Shown: one piece after another, positions 52,819 to 61,437 of the stretch
How the letters are laid out: every line of letters begins with the position of its first letter
Position numbering within the stretch: the stretch's first letter is position 1
Assembly (NCBI GenBank): GCA_038231575.1
Contig: JBBRLB010000013.1
Span: 5,192 to 69,191 of the forward strand
DNA length: 64,000 nucleotides
Direction: 5' to 3'
Source: CAITWF01 sp038231575
GTDB taxonomy: Bacteria > Verrucomicrobiota > Verrucomicrobiia > Opitutales > Opitutaceae
The notes under the pieces: generated by a model
Told to the model about the DNA's origin: nothing
Databases searched by the model: none
Seen by the model: only the letters and a program-made list of their open reading frames with translations
Translations under genes and position numbers: made by a program

Positions 52819-54993
52819 TTACGGCCGAGGGACGGCGCCGGAGCCCATGGGCGGGATGACGGCGAACTGCGGGTGCGCTTCGATGCGCGCGGCGAAGGCG
52901 GGTTGCTCGTCCACGGGCAGTGCCGCGGGAAACTTGGAATCGCTGCGCCGCCAGCGCGCGAGCCAGGCGGGGCCGAGCAGTTGCGCGGGGAGGGGCAGCG
53001 CGGAAGGATCGGCGCGCGGCGTGAAGGCGATCGTCGTGGCGGCCTTGGGGCCGGTGCCGACGCCTTCAGCGACGAAAAAGCCGGCGGTCAGTAGCGCGAC
53101 GCGCACCGCGGTCGACGCGGAATAGGTGAAGAGTTCCGCGGGCTTGGTCCCGCAGCGCGCGAAGAGCCGCGCAAACACCTCGGGCGTCCAGAGCGGAGTG
53201 TCCGTCTTCGCGGAAAACGGATCGTAGAAAATCACGTCGGGCGCGATCGCGGTCTTGAGGTGCGCCAAGAAATCACCGTGGACGAGTTCCCAGGTGAGCA
53301 GTTGCGAGGCGTGCGTCCACCGGCCGGCGCGGAGGAGGTCGTGCGGCGCGGCGTGCTGGAGATGAGGGAAGCGCCCGGATTTCGCGGTCGCGAGAATCAG
53401 CGGATCGAGATCGCGCTCGAAGCTCACGATGCGGAGGGGACGCAGCGCGGTCGCGCCGTGACGCGCCAGTGCGTCCTCGAAGCAGGCGATCGCGGCCATG
53501 GCGTTGGAGCCCGCGCCCAAGCCGACGTCCCAGAGCACGAATTCGGTGGCGGGCTCGCGCGGTGCGGTTGGCGCGAACGTCGCGATGGGCCGCGGTTCGA
53601 TCGCAGGCGGCGCGGGAGTTGGCAGCGGATCAGGCTGCGCGCGGAGCGCATAGCCCACCGCGGCAACGGACAACAGGAGGCGGGTGGCGAGGCGCGATTG
53701 CGCGATGTAGACAGCGTTGGCCTCGTCGCTCGGACGGTTGACCGAATGCATGACCTCGCCGGAACTGATCTGGCGGATGCTGAAGAAGCCCAGCGGGCTC
53801 TTGACGATCTCGTAGTCGCCGCGGCGGGGCGGCGGCACGATTTTCGCCTTCGCGGGATGGGCGCTGGGATGGGCCCCATCGGAGCGGGCGAGTTCGAGGC
53901 GTTTCGTTTCGTAGAACGCCCGAAAATCATCCCGCAGGATGCTCGCGCGGATTTCGCGCATCAGGCGGTGATAGTAAGAGAGATTGTGCGTGGTGAGGAG
54001 ATGCCAGCCGAGCAACTCGTCGGCCTTCACCAAGTGATGGAGGTAGGCGCGCGGATAGTTGCGGCAGGTACCGCAGTCGCAGGCGGCATCGAGGGGCTCG
54101 TCGGAAAATTTATAAACCGCGCGGCGGCATTGGATCTTGCCGTGCGAGGTGAACGCGGTGCCGCGCTGGGCGAGTTGCGACGGGATGATGCAGTCGAACA
54201 TGTCGACGCCGTGATGCACCGCTTCGAGGATATCGATGGGGGTGCCGACGCCCATGAGGTAACGCGGCAGGTTCGCCGGCAGGTGATCGGTGACGAGGCC
54301 GGTGAATTCGTAGCGCTCGGCGTGCGTCTCGCCCACGGCAAGGCCGCCGATCGCGAGGCCGTCGAACGGCATTTGCGCGAGAAAGGCCGCACTCTTTTTT
54401 CGCAGCGCGGGATGGCAGGCGCCTTGGACGATTCCGAAGAGCGCCTGGGGCGAGTCGCCGCGGGCGTCGAGCGAGCGCTGCGCCCAGCGATGCGTGAGTT
54501 CCATGGCGGCCTCGGCCTGGGCGAAAGGCGCGGTCGAGGGGATGCACTGGTCAAGCACCATCATGATGTCGCTCCCGATCGCGCGCTGCATCTCGATGCT
54601 GGATTCAGGCGACAGGACATGGAGATCGCCGTCGACGTAACTGCGGAAGGTAGCGCCGTCTTCGTTCATCGCGCGATCGGTCGGCAGGGAAAAGATCTGG
54701 AAGCCGCCGGAATCCGTGAGCACGGGCCCGTCCCAGTTCATGAAACGGTGGATGCCGCCGAATTTCCGGAAAACCGCCGGACCGGGACGAAGCAGAAGAT
54801 GGTAGGTGTTGGCCAGAAGCACGCGCGTCCCGGCGGCCTTGAGGGACTCGACCGTCTGGCCTTTCACGGTGGCCTGCGTGCCGACCGGCATGAAAACCGG
54901 CGTGAGCACCTCGCCGTGCAGCGTCTGGAAACGCGCCGCCCGCGCCTTGGAGTGCAGAGCTGGGCGATCGACGGTGAAGCGGAGGCGGGACAT
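52819..54993 (-). CDS. tgt: tRNA-guanine transglycosylase fused to MnmD-type methyltransferase
   Basis: 724 aa. Residues 1-370 are a full Tgt: base-binding TDSGGFQIFS (93-102), GLAIGGLAVGE (212-221), active-site HGVDMFDC (261-268) and the zinc site Cys305-x-Cys307-x2-Cys310-x25-His336. The tRNA-contacting motif PTRxxR is PSQLAQRG here. Residues about 390-724 are an MnmC N-domain/MnmD methyltransferase: EVMHSVNRPSDEA, SAM loop LWDVGLGAGSNA (487-498), and FYDPFSAKTDTPLWT (589-603). Both activities act on tRNA position 34: preQ1 exchange for guanine, and methylation of 5-aminomethyl-(2-thio)uridine. They use different tRNAs, so the fusion joins two wobble-base enzymes. It stands between the exporter operon and the P450 fusion. 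Confidence 0.88.
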   Translation of the reverse strand: MSRLRFTVDRPALHSKARAARFQTLHGEVLTPVFMPVGTQATVKGQTVESLKAAGTRVLLANTYHLLLRPGPAVFRKFGGIHRFMNWDGPVLTDSGGFQIFSLPTDRAMNEDGATFRSYVDGDLHVLSPESSIEMQRAIGSDIMMVLDQCIPSTAPFAQAEAAMELTHRWAQRSLDARGDSPQALFGIVQGACHPALRKKSAAFLAQMPFDGLAIGGLAVGETHAERYEFTGLVTDHLPANLPRYLMGVGTPIDILEAVHHGVDMFDCIIPSQLAQRGTAFTSHGKIQCRRAVYKFSDEPLDAACDCGTCRNYPRAYLHHLVKADELLGWHLLTTHNLSYYHRLMREIRASILRDDFRAFYETKRLELARSDGAHPSAHPAKAKIVPPPRRGDYEIVKSPLGFFSIRQISSGEVMHSVNRPSDEANAVYIAQSRLATRLLLSVAAVGYALRAQPDPLPTPAPPAIEPRPIATFAPTAPREPATEFVLWDVGLGAGSNAMAAIACFEDALARHGATALRPLRIVSFERDLDPLILATAKSGRFPHLQHAAPHDLLRAGRWTHASQLLTWELVHGDFLAHLKTAIAPDVIFYDPFSAKTDTPLWTPEVFARLFARCGTKPAELFTYSASTAVRVALLTAGFFVAEGVGTGPKAATTIAFTPRADPSALPLPAQLLGPAWLARWRRSDSKFPAALPVDEQPAFAARIEAHPQFAVIPPMGSGAVPRP

Positions 54994-55119
54994 GGGAAAG
55001 GCGGCGGAAGAAGGGAACCGCGCCTACTAGGGGAGATGCGGAAGGGGTCAGGCAAGCCCGCACGGTGCATGACCCGCCCGACGCCATGCCGGGAGGACTC
55101 AGCCGTGAGGTGGGCCGGG

Positions 55120-57540
55120 CTATTCGGTTCTCAGCGCCACGATCGGATCGATCCGGGTGGCGCGGCGGGACGGAACGTAGCACGCGAGCAGCGCGACGGC
55201 GGAGAGGAGCAGCGGCACGAAGGCGAATGTCGGCGGATCGTGCGGCTGGATGCCGTGCAACAGGCCGGTCATGGTCAGGGCCGCGAACCACGCGCCGATG
55301 AAGCCGACGACGAGTCCCATCGCGACGAGCCGCAGCCCCTGCCGCAGCACCATCGTGATCACTTCGCCGCGTTGCGCGCCGAGCGCCATCCGCACACCGA
55401 TTTCCTGGGTGCGCTGCATGACGGTATAAGACATCACGCCATAAATGCCGATCGCGGCGAGGAAGAGCGCGATGGCCGCGAACCCGGCGAAGAGGCCGCC
55501 GAACATCCGCTGCCGCCAGAGCGTCTTGCGCGCGATGTTCGTCAACGGTTCGGCGTAATAGATCGGGATGTCGGGGCGGACCTGGAGGACCGCATCCTCG
55601 GCGGCGCGAATGTAGCTGGCGGGATCGCCCTTCACGCGCATGACGGCGCTGGCGAAGAGATCGGGATTCTGGAGGAGCGGCATCCACGCGGCCGGGTCCT
55701 GCTCCGGATCGGCGGGGCGCTGGCTGATGTTGCCAACGATGCCGATGATGGTGAACCACGTGCGCTTGGGGCCGTGATCGTCGAAGGTGATGCGTTGGCC
55801 GAGCGCGTTGCCCGACGGGAAAAATTTCTGCGCAAATTTCTGATCGACCACGGTGACCAGCGGCTTATCTGGGCGGTCGTGATCGTCGAAGAGGCGGCCC
55901 TGCAGCAGCGGAATCTGCAGCGCGGCAAACACGCCCGGGCTCGCGGTGCGGCCGAGCGCGAGCGGCCATTCCTGGTTCGATTTGGGTTCGGGCATGCCTT
56001 CGACGAGGAAGGAATTCCGGTTGCGCGCCTCCGAGAGCGGCAGGTTGCTCATAAACCCGGCGCTTTCGACGCCCGGCACGGTGCGGAGCTGGGCGATAAT
56101 CTTTTCGAAAAACTCCGGCGCGGCTTTTTCGTCCGTGACGAACGCTTGCGGCAGCCCGGTGCGGAAGGTGAGGACGTGTTCCGCGTTGATGCCGGTGTCG
56201 GAGCGCTGGAGCCGGAGGAAGCTGCGCATCGTCAGCCCGCCGAGCACGAGGAGAATCAGCGCGAACGCGAGCTGCAGGACGACGAGCGCGTTGCGCAGTC
56301 GATGAGCCTGGCCGGAGCCGGTGCCGCCGCGCGCGCCGTCTTTCAACTCGCTCGCGAGATCCGGGCGGGAAAGATGGAGCGCGGGAAACGTCCCGAAGAT
56401 TACGCTCGCGCCGACGGTGACGGTCGCGACGAAGGTGGCGACCCGCCAGTCGACATCGAAGCGCAGCCAGTAAGGGACGTCGGGGATAAAACTGAGGACG
56501 AGGTCGAGTTCCCAGAACGACAGCACGAGGCCGGCGATGCCGCCGATGAGGCCGAGCAGTAGACTCTCGGTGAGCACTTGGCGGATGATGCGGCCGCGGC
56601 CGGCGCCGAGCGCGAGCCGCAGCGCGACCTCGCGCGAACGCGTGGCGCCGCGCGCGAGGAGGAGATTGGCGACGTTGGCGCACGCGATGAGCAGCACCGC
56701 GAGCACGGCGCCGAGCATCAGCCGCAGCGCGAGCTGGGTGTCGCGCGTCGCCTCGTGGCGCGCGGTCATCGCGCGGATGCCGAGACCGGTGTTGGTGGCG
56801 GGATGCTCCTGCGCGAGCTGCGCGGCGATCGTGTCGAGTTCCGCCTGCACTTGCTCGAGCGTGACGCCGGGTTTCATCCGCGCGTAAACCTGCCAACCGT
56901 GGGCGCCACGATGCTTCTCCTCGGCTTGCTCGCCCTCGGGGAACGGCTGCCAGAGTTCGTTTTTATCGGGGAAGCGAAAATTTTTCGGCATCACGCCGAT
57001 GACGGTCGCGGGCTGGTTGTTGAGCGTGACAACTTCGCCGAGGATATCCTCGCGGCCGCCGAATTCACCCCGCCACAGATCGTAGCCGAGCAGCACGACG
57101 GGCGTGGCGCCCGGCTTCGCTTCCTCCGGCCGAAACAGACGGCCGCGGACGGGTTGCACCCCCAGCAATTGAAAACCGTCGACGGTCGTCCACGTGCCGA
57201 AGACGCGCTTCGGGCGATCGCCGTCCTTCAGGATGTAGGTGCGATTCTGATTGGTGAGCGCGCCGGCCAGCGTCTTGCTCCGTGCGCGCACATCATAGAA
57301 ATCCGGCATCGCGAACTCGAAGTCGTGCCCGGGCGCCGGATCCTTTTCGCTGACCATGCGGAGGACGAGCAGGCGGTTCTCGTCGGCGAAGAACGGCAGC
57401 GGCCGCAGCAACACCGCGTCGAAGAACGTGAACATCGTCGTCGCCGTCGCGATGCCGAGCGCGAGCGTGATGACGGCGACGACGGTAAAGCCCGGCGACT
57501 TCGCGAGCAGGCGGAAGGCAAAACGGAGATCGGCGAGCAT
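55120..57540 (-). CDS. ADOP-type FtsX/MacB permease 11, with its own ATPase and adaptor
   Basis: 806 aa. The N-terminus MLADLRFAFRLLAKSPGFTV is followed by core motifs FQLLGVQPVRGRLFRPEEA and LGEVVTLNNQPATVIGVMP. The FtsX block is LIACANVANLLLARGATRSRE, LGAGRGRIIRQVLTES. The half-site is PALHLSRPDLASELKDGARG. The tail is YVPSRRATRIDPIVALRTE. It is closest in motif content to permease 3 of the array. It is the last gene of an adaptor-ATPase-permease unit (44 nt after the ATPase stop), so this one has a clear motor and is expected to export a substrate across the envelope. The outer-membrane channel would have to be the TolC at 10467 or one outside the window. Confidence 0.9.
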   Translation of the reverse strand: MLADLRFAFRLLAKSPGFTVVAVITLALGIATATTMFTFFDAVLLRPLPFFADENRLLVLRMVSEKDPAPGHDFEFAMPDFYDVRARSKTLAGALTNQNRTYILKDGDRPKRVFGTWTTVDGFQLLGVQPVRGRLFRPEEAKPGATPVVLLGYDLWRGEFGGREDILGEVVTLNNQPATVIGVMPKNFRFPDKNELWQPFPEGEQAEEKHRGAHGWQVYARMKPGVTLEQVQAELDTIAAQLAQEHPATNTGLGIRAMTARHEATRDTQLALRLMLGAVLAVLLIACANVANLLLARGATRSREVALRLALGAGRGRIIRQVLTESLLLGLIGGIAGLVLSFWELDLVLSFIPDVPYWLRFDVDWRVATFVATVTVGASVIFGTFPALHLSRPDLASELKDGARGGTGSGQAHRLRNALVVLQLAFALILLVLGGLTMRSFLRLQRSDTGINAEHVLTFRTGLPQAFVTDEKAAPEFFEKIIAQLRTVPGVESAGFMSNLPLSEARNRNSFLVEGMPEPKSNQEWPLALGRTASPGVFAALQIPLLQGRLFDDHDRPDKPLVTVVDQKFAQKFFPSGNALGQRITFDDHGPKRTWFTIIGIVGNISQRPADPEQDPAAWMPLLQNPDLFASAVMRVKGDPASYIRAAEDAVLQVRPDIPIYYAEPLTNIARKTLWRQRMFGGLFAGFAAIALFLAAIGIYGVMSYTVMQRTQEIGVRMALGAQRGEVITMVLRQGLRLVAMGLVVGFIGAWFAALTMTGLLHGIQPHDPPTFAFVPLLLSAVALLACYVPSRRATRIDPIVALRTE

Positions 57541-57584
57541 GGTGGATCAGGCCACTCGACGCGCGGAGGAGCTGCAACGCTCCC

Positions 57585-58286
57585 TTAGCGCGTCGGATCG
57601 CTCTCGACCTGTTCCTGGACGACGCGGCCGTCGAAGATGTGGATGGTGCGATCGGCGTGACGCGCGAAACGCGTGTCGTGCGTGACCATCACGATCGTCG
57701 CGCCGCCCTTGTGCAGCTCGGCGAGGAGCTGCATGACGGAGTCGCCGTTCTTCGAGTCGAGATTACCCGTCGGTTCGTCGGCGAGTAGAACGGCGGGTGC
57801 GCCGGCGAGGGCGCGGGCGACGGCGACGCGCTGCTGTTGACCGCCAGAGAGCTGCGAGGGCAGATGCTTCGAGCGGTGCGCCATGCCGACTTTCTCGAGG
57901 GCGCCGGTGACGGCGGCCTTGCGCTCGGCGGCGGGCATGCCGCGGTAGGTGAGTGGGAGCTCGACGTTCTCATAAACGGTGAGATCGCCGATGAGGTTGA
58001 ACGATTGGAAAATGAATCCGATCTCGCGGTTGCGGATGCGGGCGCGCTCCGGAAGCGAGAGGCTCTGCACCGGGCGGCCGTTGAGCACGTAGGAACCGTC
58101 GGTCGGCGAATCGAGGAGGCCGAGGATCGAGAGCAGCGTGGACTTGCCGCAACCCGACGGGCCCGCGATGGCGACATACTCGCCCTGACGGATGTCGAGG
58201 TGGATGCCGGAGAGCGCGTGCGTTTCCACTTCGTCGGTGAGAAAGACCTTGGTGACGCCGTCGAGTTTGATGAGGGATTCAGGCAT
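57585..58286 (-). CDS. ABC transporter ATP-binding protein, LolD/MacB type
   Basis: 233 aa. Walker A is GPSGCGKST (42-50), the Q-loop FQSFN is at 93-97, the signature LSGGQQQR at 146-153, Walker B VLLADEPTGNLDS at 167-178 with Glu171, and the switch is His203. The N-terminal THALSGIHLDI is typical of MacB/LolD motors. It lies between the HlyD adaptor and permease 11. In a MacAB-type pump it energises conformational coupling of the permease. It is more canonical than the orphan ATPase at 12114. Confidence 0.92.
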   Translation of the reverse strand: MPESLIKLDGVTKVFLTDEVETHALSGIHLDIRQGEYVAIAGPSGCGKSTLLSILGLLDSPTDGSYVLNGRPVQSLSLPERARIRNREIGFIFQSFNLIGDLTVYENVELPLTYRGMPAAERKAAVTGALEKVGMAHRSKHLPSQLSGGQQQRVAVARALAGAPAVLLADEPTGNLDSKNGDSVMQLLAELHKGGATIVMVTHDTRFARHADRTIHIFDGRVVQEQVESDPTR

Positions 58287-58515
58287 GGGAGTTGGTGGAC
58301 TTGAGGTTGAGGAGTGGGTGGTGAAAAAGGATCAGCGGGTATCGGTCGAGGAATCGTGGGCGACAAAGGCGATCATGAGGGCGAGGACGAGCGTGACAGC
58401 GAGCATGGCGGGAAAAAGGAAGCGGGAAGGGCGGAACCCACGGAAAACACGGAAGATGGGGAAGAGTTACTCGAATTCGGTGGAGGCAGCGTCGGCGTGA
58501 GCCCGGTGCAGGGGA
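58287..58515. other. 229-bp spacer with an ACGGAAAACACGGAA repeat
   Basis: CCCACGGAAAACACGGAAG at about 58437-58455 is a short tandem of CACGGAA units, again different from the other spacers' repeats. A 22-codon minus-strand frame (58332-58400, MLAVTLVLALMIAFVAH...) is hydrophobic and could be a micro-peptide, but it has no ribosome binding site. Confidence 0.4.
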
Positions 58516-59772
58516 TCAGTTCAGCTTGATGCGATCGTTGGAATCCCACTGGGCCATGTCGGAAAGGATGACTTTGTCGCCGGGGACGAGGCCGCTGATG
58601 ACCTCGATGGTGCTGACGGAGCTGCGGCCGAGCTTCACCTGCGTGCGCGTGGCGTAGTTGCCTTCGGCATCGAGCTTGAAGATGCCAACCTGGCTCTTCT
58701 CCTGGCCGAACGCCGGCCGGCCGACGAAGATCACGTCGTTGAGCCGCTCGAGTTCGATCGTGCCGTCGACGGAAAGATCGGGCCGCGCGCCGGTCTTCGA
58801 GAGATCGCCGGTGATATGGACGTCGACGGTGACGGTGCCGTTTTGGACGGCGGGATCGACGCGCACCACATGGCCGGCAACGACGCCGTTGCGCGTGTCG
58901 ATTTCGGCCGGCTGGCCGATGAGGATGTCCTTGGCCTGCGTCTCGGCGACGCGGATTTCGGCCTTCAACTTCGACGGATCGGCGACGCGGGCGAGATTGA
59001 AGCCGGGCTGCACCTGAGCGCCGACCTCGACGGGCAGCGCAGAAAGCACGCCGTTCATCGGGGCGCGGACGGTGAGCGCATCGAGTTCGTCGTGGCGGAG
59101 CTTGGCTTGAGCGCGGAGGCGGTTGACCTCGGCCTGCTTCACGGCGAGTTGCGGCGCGATGACTTCCCGCGAGAACGCGAGGCGCTTCTGTTCGATTTCG
59201 TTGCGGGTGGCATTTTGTTCCGCGACGACACTCGAGAGCTGGAGATCAAGCGGGGAAATCAGGCCGTCCTTGGCGAGCTGCTCATTGACGCGGGCCTGGA
59301 TTTTCGAGCGCTCGAAATCCGCTTTCGTGCTGGCGGCGACGGACTCGGCGGCGAGCACGCCGGATTGAAGAGTGACCTTGAGATTGGCAAACTCGGCCTC
59401 GGCGGCCTCGAGTTGCGAATCGGCGCCGGCGGCGGCCTGCTGCACATCGGGATTGGCGAGCATCAGGATGATGCTGTCGGGCGTGACGTTGGCGCCGGGG
59501 CGAAGAATGATTTTGTCGACGCGGCCCTGCGTGCGCGCGGCGATCCAGCGGATTTCCTCGGGGACGAGCGTGCCGAGACCGCGGACTTGGCGGAGCATCT
59601 GGCCGCGTTTCACATCGGCGATCCAGACGAGATTGCGCTCGACGGTGGGGGCGGCGGGTTTCAGGCGCGCCAGCAAAACGGTGATGCCGCCCAGCACGGC
59701 GACCGCGATCACGCTGTAGATGATGCGTTTCTTCCGTTTGGCTTTCGACTGGTCGGGGCGCGCGATGTCCAT
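58516..59772 (-). CDS. HlyD/MacA-type periplasmic adaptor
   Basis: 418 aa from the ATG at 59772, preceded by AGGAGG 8 nt upstream; a TTG at 59793 in the same frame is not needed. A membrane anchor lies at about 17-36 (IIYSVIAVAVLGGITVLL). The lipoyl half-motif is GLGTLVPEEIRW...GRVDKIILRPGANV, then a long coiled coil (about 105-220), the second lipoyl half TVRAPMNGVLSALPVEVGAQV, and beta-barrel and membrane-proximal domains ending GLVPGDKVILSDMAQWDS. It links permease 11 and its ATPase to an outer-membrane channel. It is the first gene of the adaptor-ATPase-permease operon, just downstream of the histidine kinase. Confidence 0.9.
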   Translation of the reverse strand: MDIARPDQSKAKRKKRIIYSVIAVAVLGGITVLLARLKPAAPTVERNLVWIADVKRGQMLRQVRGLGTLVPEEIRWIAARTQGRVDKIILRPGANVTPDSIILMLANPDVQQAAAGADSQLEAAEAEFANLKVTLQSGVLAAESVAASTKADFERSKIQARVNEQLAKDGLISPLDLQLSSVVAEQNATRNEIEQKRLAFSREVIAPQLAVKQAEVNRLRAQAKLRHDELDALTVRAPMNGVLSALPVEVGAQVQPGFNLARVADPSKLKAEIRVAETQAKDILIGQPAEIDTRNGVVAGHVVRVDPAVQNGTVTVDVHITGDLSKTGARPDLSVDGTIELERLNDVIFVGRPAFGQEKSQVGIFKLDAEGNYATRTQVKLGRSSVSTIEVISGLVPGDKVILSDMAQWDSNDRIKLN

Positions 59773-59788
59773 GAGTAGCGCCTCCTTT

Positions 59789-59804
59789 TGCAACGCCTGT
59801 GCCC
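59789..59804 (-). promoter_or_regulatory. sigma-54-like -24/-12 element
   Basis: Minus strand GGGCACAGGCGTTGCA against TGGCACGNNNNTTGCA: only two fixed positions differ, and the GG/GC spacing is right. The expected start site (about 59778) would leave the AGGAGG outside the transcript, so the match may be chance or the start may be shifted. Confidence 0.3.
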
Positions 59805-59900
59805 GCGCGTGCCATGGGTGCCTAAAATGCTGGCAGGCAGCCGGAAAAAATTTTCGGGACGATTGCGGTCGCTCGCGGAAGCATCGCTGGCGGGACGGTG

Positions 59901-59920
59901 GCGTCCCATGAATGGGACGC
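59901..59920. promoter_or_regulatory. perfect inverted repeat, possible enhancer site
   Basis: GCGTCCCAT-GA-ATGGGACGC, 9-bp arms, about 120-130 bp upstream of the sigma-54-like element. A further GGGACG lies at 59892. Position and symmetry suit an NtrC/NtrX-type binding site for the regulator at 61438. Confidence 0.4.
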
Positions 59921-59972
59921 TGCAGGATTGCTCTATTATATAGGAAGCAAGATGCCGACCGACCGTCCGGGC

Positions 59973-61316
59973 TTACAGGGGGAGCCGCAGCGTCGCGACG
60001 CAGCCGGTCCCACCCACGCGATTTTCGAGCGTGAGCGAACCGGCGTGGTTCTCCGCGATCTGGCGGCAGAGCACGAGGCCGATGCCGCTGCCCTCGCGCT
60101 TCGTGGTAAAAAACGGGACGAACAAATTCGTGGGATTCGCGACGCCGGGCCCGTCGTCCTCAATTGCGATCTCGACGGCGCCGGGACGCTTCGTCCACGC
60201 CACGCGGACGCTGGCCTCGGCCCGGCCGGCCGCGCGCGGCTCGAGCGCGGCATCGACGGCGTTCTTCAGCAGGTTGATCAAAACCTGTTCGAGCTGCGCG
60301 GCGTCGCACGCGAGCGTGAGTTCGGGGCCGCCGGATAGTTCCACGGGCAGGCGTGTCTCGAGGCCGACGACACGCTGCACGAGTGGGGCGAGCGCGGCCG
60401 GAGCGAGGGTGGGCAGGGGCAGCCGCGCGAGCCGCGCATAGGCGGCCATGAAACGCGCGAGGCCCTCGGCGCGCGCCGCGATGATGTCGAGGCCGGTGCG
60501 CATGTCCTCCTCCCAGTCGGGCGCGCGCGGTTCGCGGCGGAGCGTCGCACCGAGGCTGCCCGCGATCGATTTGATCGGGGCCAGGGAATTGTTGAGTTCG
60601 TGGCCCAGCACGCGGACGAGCCGTTGCCACGCCTGCAATTCCTCCTCGCGCAACTGCCGGCTGAGATCGGCGATGACCACGAGATCGTGCGGGCGGCCGC
60701 CTTCGCGAAACGGACTGCGGCGCATGCCCCAGCGGCCAGCGCCACCGGGAAACGTGAGCGTCAGGAGGCGGGCGGGTTCGCCGGTGAGGCAGTCGGCGAG
60801 CCCGAGCTCGGCGGCGTCGCGGCCGAGGATGCGCTCCGCGGGTTTGCCGAGGAGAATTTGCGCCGCGTGATTGGCGAGCCGGAGTTTCTTGTCCGCATCG
60901 AACGCGAAGATCGAAATATTGATCTCCTCCATCACGGTGCGGAGCAGCGCGGTGGCCTCGAGCGCGCTGAGGCGCTGGTCTTGGAGCGTGCGGCTGAGCG
61001 TGTTGATTTCGAACATCACGTCGCCGAGCGGTTCGTCACGCCGCGCACCGCGCGCCCGCACGGCGAAGTCGCCCTCGCGGAGCGCCGAGAGCAGGTTGGC
61101 CATCGTCTGCAACGGCCGGACCACGCGGTTGCGCGCCGCCGCCGCGAACCCGAGCCAGCACGAAACGACGATCAAGGTGAGGGTCCACTGTTCCTTCGCC
61201 GTATGCTCGCCGGTCCAGAGATAGCACATCACCACCACGACTGCGGGCAATCCCGCCAGCAACGCGTAAACGAAGACGAGCTGATCGTGGGAAAGTTTTT
61301 GCCGCGGGGCAGGCAT
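59973..61316 (-). CDS. NtrY-like sensor histidine kinase
   Basis: 447 aa. Two membrane helices (about 13-35 and 43-61) with almost no periplasmic loop, a HAMP-like region (62-115), and a PAS domain (about 122-215). The phospho-acceptor block LGHELNNSLAPIKSIAGSL has His239, and the ATPase boxes LINLLKNAVDAA (N), EDDGPGV (G1), FFTTKREGSGIGL (F/G2) follow. The HELNN...P(I)K form is that of NtrY/NtrB kinases that pair with AAA+ regulators. The partner is the regulator ending 122 nt upstream. It probably senses a membrane or cytoplasmic cue and controls the exporter operon next door. Confidence 0.9.
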   Translation of the reverse strand: MPAPRQKLSHDQLVFVYALLAGLPAVVVVMCYLWTGEHTAKEQWTLTLIVVSCWLGFAAAARNRVVRPLQTMANLLSALREGDFAVRARGARRDEPLGDVMFEINTLSRTLQDQRLSALEATALLRTVMEEINISIFAFDADKKLRLANHAAQILLGKPAERILGRDAAELGLADCLTGEPARLLTLTFPGGAGRWGMRRSPFREGGRPHDLVVIADLSRQLREEELQAWQRLVRVLGHELNNSLAPIKSIAGSLGATLRREPRAPDWEEDMRTGLDIIAARAEGLARFMAAYARLARLPLPTLAPAALAPLVQRVVGLETRLPVELSGGPELTLACDAAQLEQVLINLLKNAVDAALEPRAAGRAEASVRVAWTKRPGAVEIAIEDDGPGVANPTNLFVPFFTTKREGSGIGLVLCRQIAENHAGSLTLENRVGGTGCVATLRLPL

Positions 61317-61330
61317 CGCAGCCGACTGGT

Positions 61331-61360
61331 TTAGACAGAATCAACAAAATGAACAGGATG
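61331..61360. repeat. ACAGGAT/AGAAT intergenic repeat
   Basis: TTAGACAGAATCAACAAAAT and GAACAGGAT, in the 121-bp spacer between kinase and regulator. It has the quasi-repeated ACAGGAT/ACAGAAT form seen in many bacterial spacers. It is followed by GCGCAGAGGAGCTCAGCG, possibly a second repeat type. Confidence 0.5.
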
Positions 61361-61437
61361 ACTTGGAGCGCAGAGGAGCTCAGCGAAAATTCCGTTCATT
61401 CGGGTAATGCGGTCGAAAAACCGATGCCGGCTCTGCG

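Noticed and set aside
53260..56562. 1100-codon plus-strand open frame opposite Tgt-MnmD and permease 11
   Set aside because: It spans two real minus-strand genes and their spacer, with low-complexity translation. It arises from the codon pattern of the opposite strand.
58332..58400. 22-codon hydrophobic peptide upstream of the ATPase
   Set aside because: No ribosome binding site, partly overlaps repeat sequence, and hydrophobic micro-frames are common by chance.
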